A stretch of 64,000 nucleotides of DNA, taken from contig JAIOIW010000094.1 in NCBI GenBank assembly GCA_019912385.1, positions 1 through 64,000 of the forward strand, written 5' to 3'. The notes below the pieces were generated by a model. That model worked only from the letters and a program-made list of their open reading frames with translations, was not told where the DNA came from and ran no database searches. Made by a program: the position numbers and the translations under genes. This document shows positions 18,615 to 27,113 of the stretch, in pieces. The stretch is from Notoacmeibacter sp. Lineage in GTDB: Bacteria > Pseudomonadota > Alphaproteobacteria > Rhizobiales > Rhizobiaceae. Position 1 is the first letter of the stretch, and every line of letters starts with the position of its first letter.

Positions 18615-18773
18615 TCGAAACTCCCGTTTCTCTTCTGGAACATAGTGAATGACCTGTTTTATACAACAACTGGCCATTTTTATGCATTTTCTTTCCCAAT
18701 AAGCGCGCTAGGCTTGAGATAATAAAAATCCGGGCATCGGCTGCCCGGGGCGGCCTCATGGCAGTCATATAAC

Positions 18774-18790
18774 GGAACCGTACAGGTTCC
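18774..18790. promoter_or_regulatory. Palindromic operator-like site before the aldehyde dehydrogenase operon
   Basis: The sequence GGAACC-GTACA-GGTTCC (6-bp arms, 5-base centre) ends 16 bases before the ATG at 18807. A second hairpin-forming repeat, CCGGGCA-TCGGC-TGCCCGG (18730-18748), lies just upstream. They fall in the region between the divergent AraC gene and its presumed target operon. The binding protein is unknown; AraC proteins usually use direct repeats, so another factor or an mRNA structure is possible. Confidence 0.35.
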
Positions 18791-18806
18791 ATGCCGGGGA
18801 GGAACA

Positions 18807-20258
18807 ATGCTTGACGCAGCCCTGCTGATCGACAGCGAGCCTGTCGCGGCGACCGCCGGAGCGACTTTTGACCGGATCGACCCGGTATCAAGGGCTGTTG
18901 CAACACGCGCGTCGGCGGCAAGTGTGGACGATGCCGCGCATGCCGCAAATGTTGCCGCGCGCGCCTTCCCGGCATGGTCCGGCACACCGCCTGGCCAGCG
19001 TCGCGCATTGCTCAACCGCGCTGCCGACATCCTGCTGGAACGCACCGCCGATTTCGCCGAGGCCGTCATCGCCGAGACAGGCGGAACCCGAGGCTGGGCG
19101 GATTTCAATTGCACCATCGCCGCTTCGATCCTGCGCGATGCCGCCGCGATGACGACGCAGATCACTGGCGAAACCATACCGGCAGACCGCCCTGGCTCGC
19201 TCGCCATGTCGGTTCGCCAGCCTTGTGACGTGGTGTTTTCCATGGCCCCATGGAACGCTCCGGTGGTCCTTTCCACCCGCGCGGTGGCGATGCCGCTCGC
19301 CTGCGGCAACACGGTCGTCTTGAAGGGGTCGGAGCTTTGCCCCCGCACGCACGGCCTCATTGGCGAAGTTCTCGTCGCGGCCGGGCTGCCGGCCGGAGCG
19401 ATCAACGTCATTCACTCCAGCCCGGAAAACGCGGAAGACGTGGTCGAGGCAGTCATCGCCCACCCGGCCGTGCGCCGGGTCACCTTCACCGGATCGACCC
19501 GTATTGGCCGCCTGATCGCGCAGAAGGCGGCGCGGCACCTGAAGCGTTGCCTGCTGGAACTGGGCGGCAAGGCACCGATGATCGTTCTTGCCGACGCCGA
19601 GATTGACGCGGCGGTGGATGCCGCCGTTTTCGGCGCTTTCTTTCACCAGGGCCAGATCTGCATGTCGACCGAACGCGTCATTGTCGAAGATGGCGTTGCC
19701 GACGCATTCGTTTCCCGATTTGCCCGGCGTGCCAATGCAATTGTCGCCAGCGATCCCCGCGACCCGGACTGCGTTCTCGGCGCCATGATCACCGAGCAGG
19801 CCGCGTATCGTGTCAAGGGACTGATCGATGACGCTGTCCTCAAGGGTGCACAACTTGTCACCGGTGGCCGCCAGGATGGCGTGTTCATCGATCCGGTGAT
19901 CCTCGATCATGTCACGCCGGCCATGCGCATCTACAGCGAGGAGGCGTTCGGACCGGTCGCCGCGATCATCCGTGTCAACGATGTCGACGAAGCGGTGACG
20001 ATAGCCAACGACACCGAATACGGGCTGGCGGCGTCGGTTTTCAGCCGCGACATCACCCGCGCGCTCGAAATCGCCAGGCGCATCGAAAGCGGCATTTGCC
20101 ACATCAATTCGGCGACGATCCACGACGAGCCGCAAATGCCGTTCGGAGGCGTCAAGGCCTCCGGCTACGGCCGTTTCGGCGGCAAGGCGGGCATCGACGA
20201 ATTTACCGAACTGCGCTGGATCACGATCCAGAACGGGCCGGTCACCTACCCGATCTGA
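18807..20258 (+). CDS. NAD(P)-dependent aldehyde dehydrogenase (aromatic-aldehyde type)
   Basis: A 483-residue ALDH-superfamily enzyme. The catalytic general-base Glu is in LLELGGKAPMIVL and the nucleophilic Cys in FFHQGQICMSTERVIV, the block typical of benzaldehyde/vanillin/salicylaldehyde dehydrogenases. The N-terminal cofactor region contains MAPWNAPVVLSTRAVA. GGGGAGG lies 4 bases before the ATG. It is the first gene of an operon with a branched-chain-type ABC transporter and a second ALDH. Substrate is inferred only from family likeness. Confidence 0.85.
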   Translation: MLDAALLIDSEPVAATAGATFDRIDPVSRAVATRASAASVDDAAHAANVAARAFPAWSGTPPGQRRALLNRAADILLERTADFAEAVIAETGGTRGWADFNCTIAASILRDAAAMTTQITGETIPADRPGSLAMSVRQPCDVVFSMAPWNAPVVLSTRAVAMPLACGNTVVLKGSELCPRTHGLIGEVLVAAGLPAGAINVIHSSPENAEDVVEAVIAHPAVRRVTFTGSTRIGRLIAQKAARHLKRCLLELGGKAPMIVLADAEIDAAVDAAVFGAFFHQGQICMSTERVIVEDGVADAFVSRFARRANAIVASDPRDPDCVLGAMITEQAAYRVKGLIDDAVLKGAQLVTGGRQDGVFIDPVILDHVTPAMRIYSEEAFGPVAAIIRVNDVDEAVTIANDTEYGLAASVFSRDITRALEIARRIESGICHINSATIHDEPQMPFGGVKASGYGRFGGKAGIDEFTELRWITIQNGPVTYPI

Positions 20259-20301
20259 CGGGTGGGGAACCGGAAGAGCCTTAAACCAAGGGAGGAACAC
20301 A

Positions 20302-21504
20302 ATGAAACGCAGAACACTGATGAAGGCTTTCGCCGCGGCGCTGCTGGCAAGCTCCGTGCATGCAACCGGTGCCATGGCGGAAGGCACGATCCGCGTCGGC
20401 GCCAGCGCGCCGAAAACGGGACCGCTGGCGGGCGGTTCGGCCGTCACCTACTGGCCGGCAATCCAGCTGTGGGTGCACGACGTCAACGAGCGCGGCGGCA
20501 TCGATGTCGGCGGCACGAAAATGAAGGTCGAACTCGTCGAATATGACGATCGAACCTCCAACGAGGAAGCGATCAAGAACATCCAGCGCCTCGCTACCGT
20601 CGACAAGGTTGACTTCATCATTCCGCCCTACGGCACGGGCATCAACCTGGCGACCGCCCCGCTGATCGCCAAATACGGCTATCCGCACATCGCGGTGACC
20701 GCGGTTACCGACGGCGTCGACGAATTCGCCCAGCGCTGGCCCAACTCGTTCTGGACGCTGGGCACGTCGACTGCCTTCGCGACGACGCTGGTCGACCTGC
20801 TCAAGGGCATGCGCGACAAGGGCCTCATCAACGACAAGATTGCCGTCGTCAACGTCGCCGATGCTTTCGGTATCGAACTTGCCAATGCCGGCAAGCCGGC
20901 ATTCAAGGAAGCCGGGTTCGACATCGTCTACGAAACGTCCTACCCGCTGACCCAGCAAGACTTTTCGCCGATCATCCAGGCCGCGAAGGCCGCCGCTCCC
21001 GACAGCTTCGTGGCGTTCTCCTACCCCGGCGACACCTTCGGCCTGACCAAGGAAGCGACGATCGCCGACCTGCCGGTCAAGGCCTACTATGTGGGCGTGG
21101 CGACCGCGTTCCCGGCCTTTGCCGGAGCCAACGGACCGGCCGCCGAAGGCGTGCTCGGCGCGGGAGGCGTCGACGCCAATTCGCCGGCGATCAAGGACTT
21201 CATCACCCGCCATACCGAGGTTACCGGCCAGGCGCCGGACTTCTGGGCAAGCTCAGTGCAATACGCCAGCCTCGAAGTTCTGGAACAGGCGATCACGCGC
21301 GCCGGTTCGCTCGACAAGCAGGCTGTCGTCGACCAGGTCCACAATGGCGAATTCGATACCGTCATGGGCCACTGGACCTTCGACGGGAATATCATCCGCA
21401 AGTTCTGGACCGTGGGCCAGTGGCAGGGCGGCGTGTTCCACGGCGTCGCGTCGACGGGCATCGGTGGCGAAGTCTCGCCGGTTGTCAAATCCGGCTGGAA
21501 ATGA
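20302..21504 (+). CDS. ABC transporter periplasmic binding protein (LivK-like)
   Basis: A 400-residue type I periplasmic ligand-binding protein. It has a signal peptide (MKRRTLMKAFAAALLASSVH, cleavage near ATGAMAEG) and starts the mature chain with GTIRVGASAPKTGPLAGGSA, usual for the Leu/Ile/Val-binding superfamily. AGGGAGG precedes the ATG. Many members bind aromatic acids, amides or short-chain compounds rather than amino acids. Being between two aldehyde dehydrogenases suggests a ligand that is, or becomes, an aldehyde or carboxylic acid. Confidence 0.88.
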   Translation: MKRRTLMKAFAAALLASSVHATGAMAEGTIRVGASAPKTGPLAGGSAVTYWPAIQLWVHDVNERGGIDVGGTKMKVELVEYDDRTSNEEAIKNIQRLATVDKVDFIIPPYGTGINLATAPLIAKYGYPHIAVTAVTDGVDEFAQRWPNSFWTLGTSTAFATTLVDLLKGMRDKGLINDKIAVVNVADAFGIELANAGKPAFKEAGFDIVYETSYPLTQQDFSPIIQAAKAAAPDSFVAFSYPGDTFGLTKEATIADLPVKAYYVGVATAFPAFAGANGPAAEGVLGAGGVDANSPAIKDFITRHTEVTGQAPDFWASSVQYASLEVLEQAITRAGSLDKQAVVDQVHNGEFDTVMGHWTFDGNIIRKFWTVGQWQGGVFHGVASTGIGGEVSPVVKSGWK

Positions 21505-21568
21505 GGCCATTTAACCACGATTGCGGTGCGGCCTTCGCCGCACCGCTCCGCGGCTGTAGAATGAAAAC

Positions 21569-22435
21569 ATGGATATTCTCGTCACAGGTACGGTGCTTGG
21601 CGGCACCTACGCGCTGATCGCGCTCGGCCTTACGCTGCAATACGGCGTAGCGCGGATCATGAATCTCGCCAATGGCGAGAACCTGGTTCTGGCCTGCTTC
21701 ACCACCTTCTGGCTGTTCTCGACATACGCGGTGAGCCCGTTGCTGGGCATCGCGATCATTGCGCCGGCCGCCTTCGCGCTCAACTGGCTGATCTACCGGT
21801 TCGCCATGCGGCCCCTGGTCGAGCGCGCGAAGAACCGCGGCCAGCTCGAGGTCGACAGCATCCTGGCGACATTCGGCCTGATGTTCATCTTCCAGGGCGT
21901 CATGCTGCTCGCCTTCGGCGGCGGCTACTACACCTACAACTTCCTCAATACGCCTGTGGAGATCCTCGGCGCCAATTACGGCCTGAACCGGCTGGTCACC
22001 TTGGCGGCCGCCGCCATCATCGCCCTCGCCCTTTGGCTGTTTCTCTACTTCACCCGTTACGGCACGGCGATCCGCGCCGTCGCGGTCGACCCTGTGGCCG
22101 CCGGCCTGGTCGCGATCGACGTGCCGCGCGCCTCGGCCTTTGCCTTTGCACTCGGCGGGGCGGTGACCGCCGCGGCAGGCTCCATGCTCTCCACCTTCTA
22201 CACGTTCAATGCCTCGATGGGTGTGATCTTCACCATGAAGGCACTGATCATCGTCATCATGGGCGGAGTTGGCGATGTGCGCGGCGCCGTGCTCGCCGCC
22301 CTGTTGCTGGGCATCGCCGAAACCGCCGTCGCCACGCTGGTCGATCCCGGCCTCACGCTGGCAGCGACCTACGCGCTGTTCATCATCGTGCTGCTGTTCC
22401 GCCCGCAGGGCATATTCGGCAGGAGTCCGGCATGA
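21569..22435 (+). CDS. ABC transporter permease (LivH-like)
   Basis: A 288-residue inner-membrane permease with about eight hydrophobic segments. The LivH blocks YALIALGLTLQYGVARIMNL near the N-terminus and KALIIVIMGGVGDVRGAVLA near residue 230 are clear. It forms the membrane channel with the LivM-like protein, whose ATG overlaps its stop (ATGA). Confidence 0.9.
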   Translation: MDILVTGTVLGGTYALIALGLTLQYGVARIMNLANGENLVLACFTTFWLFSTYAVSPLLGIAIIAPAAFALNWLIYRFAMRPLVERAKNRGQLEVDSILATFGLMFIFQGVMLLAFGGGYYTYNFLNTPVEILGANYGLNRLVTLAAAAIIALALWLFLYFTRYGTAIRAVAVDPVAAGLVAIDVPRASAFAFALGGAVTAAAGSMLSTFYTFNASMGVIFTMKALIIVIMGGVGDVRGAVLAALLLGIAETAVATLVDPGLTLAATYALFIIVLLFRPQGIFGRSPA

Positions 22436-23397
22436 ACGCGTTCACCGCAAGGGAATTGCGCACGGCCGTCATCGGCGCTGCTGCGCTGGCCGCCGCCGCA
22501 CTGATCCCGCTTGCCGACGACGGCTATTACCTGTCGCTGGCCGTCAACATCGCGCTCTATGCCGTCCTTTGCACTGCCTGGACGCTGTTTTCCGGTCCGA
22601 CCCACTACATATCGCTGGCGACCGCCGCTTTCTTCGGCATCGGAACCTACACGGTGGGCCTCGGCATAGACACCCTGCCCTTCCCGCTCCTGCTGGCAAT
22701 AGCGGCGATTGCAGGCGGCCTCATAGCGGGCCTGGTCGGCGTCGCCACGCTCAGGCTCTCGGGCGTCTATTTCGTCATTTTCACGCTGGGTCTTGCCGAA
22801 CTGGTGCGCCAGATCGTCACCTGGTTGCAGACGAACTTCACCAACGCCGTCGGCCTCTACGTCTTCACCGATTTCACCGAGGCGCATATCTTCTGGATGC
22901 TCCTCGGGCTTGCCGCGCTGGTCTATGTAACTGGCTGGCTGATCAATCGTTCGCGCCTGGGCTTCGCCATGCGCATCATCGGCAATGACGAGACCGTTGC
23001 ACGCCACGCCGGCATCGATGTGGCGCGCTCCAAGGTCATCCTGTTCATGATCTCCGGCGCCTTCATCGGCATAACCGGCGCAGTACTGGCGCCGCGCTTC
23101 GCCTATGTCGAGCCGCCGTCCGCCTTTAATCCGCTGATCTCGTTCCAGGTCGTCATCATGGCGCTGCTGGGCGGCACGTCCAGGCTCTGGGCGCCGCTGC
23201 TCGGCGTCATTCCCTTCACCATCCTGTTCGACCAGGTTTCGGCGCACTTCCCCAACCACACCAGCCTGATGATCGGCATTGCCTTCATGGCCGTCGTCTA
23301 TGTGCTGCCGCGCGGCGTGACCGGCCTTGTCGAGGACCTCGTCCGAACCAGGGGCAGCGGACGGCCGGCAACCGTCGCCGAGAGGGCGCAACCATGA
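22432..23397 (+). CDS. ABC transporter permease (LivM-like)
   Basis: A 321-residue inner-membrane permease. The start ATG at 22432 overlaps the LivH-like stop; the frame is open further upstream, but only inside that gene. The LivM signature GHxxF-like region appears as GPTHYISLATAAFFGIGTYT, and the cytoplasmic coupling block as RIIGNDETVARHAGID. It has about nine hydrophobic segments. The stop overlaps the start of the LivG-like gene by 4 bases. Confidence 0.9.
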   Translation: MNAFTARELRTAVIGAAALAAAALIPLADDGYYLSLAVNIALYAVLCTAWTLFSGPTHYISLATAAFFGIGTYTVGLGIDTLPFPLLLAIAAIAGGLIAGLVGVATLRLSGVYFVIFTLGLAELVRQIVTWLQTNFTNAVGLYVFTDFTEAHIFWMLLGLAALVYVTGWLINRSRLGFAMRIIGNDETVARHAGIDVARSKVILFMISGAFIGITGAVLAPRFAYVEPPSAFNPLISFQVVIMALLGGTSRLWAPLLGVIPFTILFDQVSAHFPNHTSLMIGIAFMAVVYVLPRGVTGLVEDLVRTRGSGRPATVAERAQP

Positions 23398-24122
23398 CCG
23401 CGCTTCTTTCCGTTCACAACGCGCGCAAGGTGTTCGGCGGCCTCGTCGCGGTCAACGACGTGTCCTTCGATGTGTCGCGAGGCGAACTTGTCGGGCTGAT
23501 CGGGCCCAACGGCTCCGGCAAGACGACCATGCTCAACCTGATCACCGGCGCCCTGAAACCGACCTCGGGTACCATCATGCTGGACGGGACCGTGCTATCG
23601 AGCAGGCCCGCCCATTTCATTGCCCGGCAGGGCGTGGCCCGCACGTTCCAGCTTGTGCGCGTCCTGCCGTCCCTGTCGGCAATCGAGAATGTGGTGGCAG
23701 GCGCCGTGTTCGGCCATGCCCGCCACTGGGGCGCGGATGCCTATGCGCTGGCCGAAGACCTGCTGCATCGAGTCGGTCTCGGCGGACGGGCCGACGCGCC
23801 CATCGCCTCGATGACCTATATCGACCAGAAGCGGCTCGAACTGGCCCGCGCGCTCGCCTCCGATCCGCGCCTGCTGCTGCTCGACGAATGGCTTGCCGGG
23901 CTCAATCCAAGCGAGCTGAAGATCGGCATCTCGCTGATCGCGGACCTGCGCGACGAAGGTCGCACCATCGTCATGGTCGAACATGTCATGGATGCGATCC
24001 GCTCGTTGTGCGACCGCTGCGTGGTCATGTCGAGCGGCACGAAAATCGCTGACGGTAACGTGACCGAGGTGCTGACGCAGAAGGATGTGGTGGCCGCCTA
24101 CCTGGGAGGCGAGGATGCTTGA
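23394..24122 (+). CDS. ABC transporter ATPase (LivG-like)
   Basis: A 242-residue ATP-binding subunit. The Walker A is GPNGSGKTT and Walker B LLLLDEWLAGL. The expected signature LSGGQ is replaced by the sequence SMTYIDQKRLELARAL, in which the Q-loop-distal LSxGQ is not recognisable as such (SMTYIDQKR); degenerate signatures occur in this family. The family-typical ARTFQLVRVLPSLSAIENV and VEHVMD blocks are present. It pairs with the following LivF-like ATPase, whose start overlaps its stop by 8 bases. Confidence 0.87.
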   Translation: MTALLSVHNARKVFGGLVAVNDVSFDVSRGELVGLIGPNGSGKTTMLNLITGALKPTSGTIMLDGTVLSSRPAHFIARQGVARTFQLVRVLPSLSAIENVVAGAVFGHARHWGADAYALAEDLLHRVGLGGRADAPIASMTYIDQKRLELARALASDPRLLLLDEWLAGLNPSELKIGISLIADLRDEGRTIVMVEHVMDAIRSLCDRCVVMSSGTKIADGNVTEVLTQKDVVAAYLGGEDA

Positions 24123-25404
24123 GGTATCCGCCCTGTCGGTCTCCTACGGCGCGCACCGCGCGCTCGAAGACGTCTCGATCCGCATCGAAAAGGGCGAGAT
24201 CTGCGTCATCCTGGGCGCCAACGGCGCCGGCAAGAGCACGCTCCTGAAGGCGATCGCCGGCCTGGTTCGGGCACAAAAAGGCAGCGTCGCCATCGCCGGC
24301 AAGGCGATCGCCAATGCGCCGCCCGACCGGATCGTTGAAGCCGGCCTGGCGCTTGTCCCCGAAGGGCGCGGCATTTTCGGCGATCTGAGCGTGGCGGAAA
24401 ACCTGAGCCTTGGCGCCTTTGGCCGCCAGGCGCGTGCCGGCGAGACGCAACGCCTGGCACAAGTGATGCGACTGTTCCAGCGCCTCGATGAACGCCGCAA
24501 CCAGATCACGCGGACGATGAGCGGCGGCGAGCAGCAAATGGTCGCGATCAGCCGCGCACTGATGTCGAATCCGGCGATCCTGATGCTGGACGAGCCGTCG
24601 CTTGGCCTGTCGCCCCTGCTGACACGCGAACTGTTCCGTTCGTTGAAAGCCGTGCGCGAGACCGGCGTCGGCATCCTGATGGTGGAACAAAACGCACGTC
24701 AGAGCCTCGCCATCGCGGACCGTGGATACCTGCTTGAAAACGGCCGCATCACCGGCGAAGGGCGGGCCTCGAGCCTCGTCAGCGATCCGGCGGTCCAGGC
24801 GGCGTATCTCGGTGGTGCCGCATCGGCGGCGCCGAAGAACCTGACTGGTATCGCAACGAAGATTGCCGTGGGCGACGCGTCCGGTTCGGCCGCCCAGCTC
24901 GCCGCGCATGCCGCGCGAATCCAGCGCGAGTTCATCGCCGCGCGGCGCGGCGGCAGGGCGGGCAGCGCATATGTCAACGGACACTCGAGCGCGCTTGGCG
25001 CCGGATCCTCGAAAGGAGAACCGATCGTGATGAACAGGCAGGCCCATGAACTGAGCGAAATGGCGGCGGATTACGCGGCGCGGGCCGCAAGCATCCAGCG
25101 ACACCACATCGAATCCATGCGTCAGCCGGTATATTCCGCTCGCGCCAAGGCCGCCGCTCCTGCGGCGCCGGGCCACGACGGCGACACTCCGGAGAAGATG
25201 GCGGCACGCGCCGCGGCCATCCACGCCGCCCACGTCGCAGCCAGCAGGGCCTTGCCGGAAAAAAACCACAAGGCGCACGCCATGGATTCGGCCAGGAAGG
25301 CTGGTGAAATGACGAAATCGCAGAAAAAGACCCTGAAGCAGGCACGCAAGGCCGCCAGGCGGGCAAAGAAGCTGGCCGACAAGGTGCTTCGGGCAATCGG
25401 ATGA
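24115..25404 (+). CDS. ABC transporter ATPase (LivF-like) with long repeat-bearing C-terminal tail
   Basis: The first 235 residues are a complete LivF ATPase: Walker A GANGAGKST (34-42), signature MSGGEQQM, Walker B ILMLDEPSLGL and switch His replaced by VEQNARQ as is usual in LivF. About 190 further residues follow, absent from ordinary LivF (about 235-240 residues). This tail is Ala/Arg/His-rich with three copies of a motif like AA-x-x-AARAAxIQ-x-x-HI (near 24890, 25055 and 25195), and it ends in a Lys/Arg-rich helix. The ATG at 24115 overlaps the LivG-like stop. The tail has no stop or frameshift and keeps the codon bias, so it looks translated; its role is unknown. Confidence 0.87.
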   Translation: MLEVSALSVSYGAHRALEDVSIRIEKGEICVILGANGAGKSTLLKAIAGLVRAQKGSVAIAGKAIANAPPDRIVEAGLALVPEGRGIFGDLSVAENLSLGAFGRQARAGETQRLAQVMRLFQRLDERRNQITRTMSGGEQQMVAISRALMSNPAILMLDEPSLGLSPLLTRELFRSLKAVRETGVGILMVEQNARQSLAIADRGYLLENGRITGEGRASSLVSDPAVQAAYLGGAASAAPKNLTGIATKIAVGDASGSAAQLAAHAARIQREFIAARRGGRAGSAYVNGHSSALGAGSSKGEPIVMNRQAHELSEMAADYAARAASIQRHHIESMRQPVYSARAKAAAPAAPGHDGDTPEKMAARAAAIHAAHVAASRALPEKNHKAHAMDSARKAGEMTKSQKKTLKQARKAARRAKKLADKVLRAIG

Positions 25405-25448
25405 ATTCAAGGGGCAGCAAGTGCCCGCAAAGACAGGGAGACAGGATA

Positions 25449-26906
25449 ATGGCAAGGGTACTGGACGGCATGTATATCGGCGGCGGCTGGGCCACCGCGA
25501 CGAAAACTTTCCCGGATTACAATCCATCCGACGGTTCGGTATGGGCGAATATCCCGGATGCTTCGGCTGACGACGCCCGGCGCGCGATCGAGGCCGCGCA
25601 CGCTGCATTCGAGGAATGGGCGGCAACGCCCTTCAACAAGCGCTCGCACATCATGATCAAGGCCGGCGAGATCTTCGAAGGCCGCCGCCAGGACATTGCC
25701 GAAGCCGTGATGGAAGAAGGCGGCGGCTGGTTCGGCAAGGCGATGTTCGAAACCGGCTACACAGCTGAGCTGTTCCCCGCCGCAGCGGCGGCCAACTACG
25801 GTTCGATCGGCGAGGTATTGCCGTCGGAATACGGCAAGCTGTCGATGGCCGTGCGCCGGCCGATGGGTGTCGTCTCGGTGATCAGCCCGTGGAATTTTCC
25901 GCTGATCCTGACCGGGCGCGGATTGCTGTTCCCGCTCGTTGCCGGCAACACGATCGTGCTGAAACCGTCGGAGGACACGCCCTATCTCGGCGGCCTTCTG
26001 TGGGCGGAGATTTTCGAGGAAGCGGGACTGCCCAAGGGCGTGCTCAATGTCGTGACCTGTTCGCGCGAAAGCGTGCAGGCGGTCGGCGACGAACTGATCG
26101 AGAACCCGCTGGTCAAGGGCATTTCATTCACCGGCTCGACCGCCGTTGGCCGCGTCGTCTCGGCGAAGGCGGGGGCGCACCTGAAGAAATGCTGCGTCGA
26201 ACTGGGCGGCAAGAACGCGCTGATCGTGCTCGACGACGCCGATCTGGAACGCGCCGTCCAGGCGGCCAATTTCGGCGCCTTCATGCATCAGGGCCAGATC
26301 TGCATGTCGGTTGAGCGCATCATCGTGCACGAGAAGGTCTATGACGAGTTCGTGGAAAAGTTCCTGCCCCGCGTCACGAAGCTGAAGGCCGGCACGACCA
26401 CCGACAAGGAAAACGTGCTCGGCCCGGTCATCAACGACCGCGCTGCCGAGCGCATAGGCCGGCATTTCGACGACGCAAGAAAGAAGGGCGCGAAGGTCCT
26501 CGCCGGCGGCCACATCGACGGCCGCTTCGTCGAGCCGACCGTGTTTGCCGGCGTCACGCCCGACATGCTGCTTTACCAGGAAGAGACCTTCGGCCCGGTC
26601 TGCTCGCTCTTCAAGGTAAGTGACGACGCCGAAGCGATCCACCTCGCCAATGACAGCGAATACGGACTGACCGCCGGCGTCATGACCAGGGACGAGGAGC
26701 GCGGGCTCGCCGTCATGAACAGGCTCGACACCGGCAATTGCCATCTCAACTGCTCGCCGGTGAACGACGAACCGCATGTGCCGTTCGGCGGTTTCAAGGC
26801 ATCGGGCACCGGCAAGCATGGCGGCCGGTGGTCGATGGAGACCTTCACTGAAACACGCTGGATGACGATCGACCGCGGCGGGAGGCCTTTCCCACCCGTG
26901 TTCTGA
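25449..26906 (+). CDS. Second aldehyde dehydrogenase of the operon
   Basis: A 485-residue ALDH paralogous to the enzyme at 18807. The Glu is in CCVELGGKNALIVLDDADLE and the catalytic Cys in FMHQGQICMSVERIIV. The start is the ATG at 25449, preceded by AGGGAG at about 8 bases; an in-frame upstream ATG at 25401 lacks a site. It lies 44 bases after the LivF-like gene, so it is probably the operon's last gene. Having two related ALDHs suggests different aldehydes or cofactors for one imported compound class. Confidence 0.85.
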   Translation: MARVLDGMYIGGGWATATKTFPDYNPSDGSVWANIPDASADDARRAIEAAHAAFEEWAATPFNKRSHIMIKAGEIFEGRRQDIAEAVMEEGGGWFGKAMFETGYTAELFPAAAAANYGSIGEVLPSEYGKLSMAVRRPMGVVSVISPWNFPLILTGRGLLFPLVAGNTIVLKPSEDTPYLGGLLWAEIFEEAGLPKGVLNVVTCSRESVQAVGDELIENPLVKGISFTGSTAVGRVVSAKAGAHLKKCCVELGGKNALIVLDDADLERAVQAANFGAFMHQGQICMSVERIIVHEKVYDEFVEKFLPRVTKLKAGTTTDKENVLGPVINDRAAERIGRHFDDARKKGAKVLAGGHIDGRFVEPTVFAGVTPDMLLYQEETFGPVCSLFKVSDDAEAIHLANDSEYGLTAGVMTRDEERGLAVMNRLDTGNCHLNCSPVNDEPHVPFGGFKASGTGKHGGRWSMETFTETRWMTIDRGGRPFPPVF

Positions 26907-27113
26907 GGCTGCTGACACTTGGGCGCTTGAACCCGGCGCCGGCATCGGTGCCGGATTCGGCGTGTGAAAAATCCCTTTTTGTCTTGAAATGATGGCCGAT
27001 GGCGTGGAGGATCGGTCATTCTGTAGCCGACAAGGGCCGATAACGGCCCGGCTACCCCCTAGCGGGTAGACGGTCAGGATTGACGGGTTGCCGGACGGAG
27101 GAGGGATTGCCGG

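Noticed and set aside
26907-27113. GC-rich partial hairpin after the second ALDH as a terminator
   Set aside because: The arms pair imperfectly and the T-run is about 20 bases further on; too weak to report as a feature.
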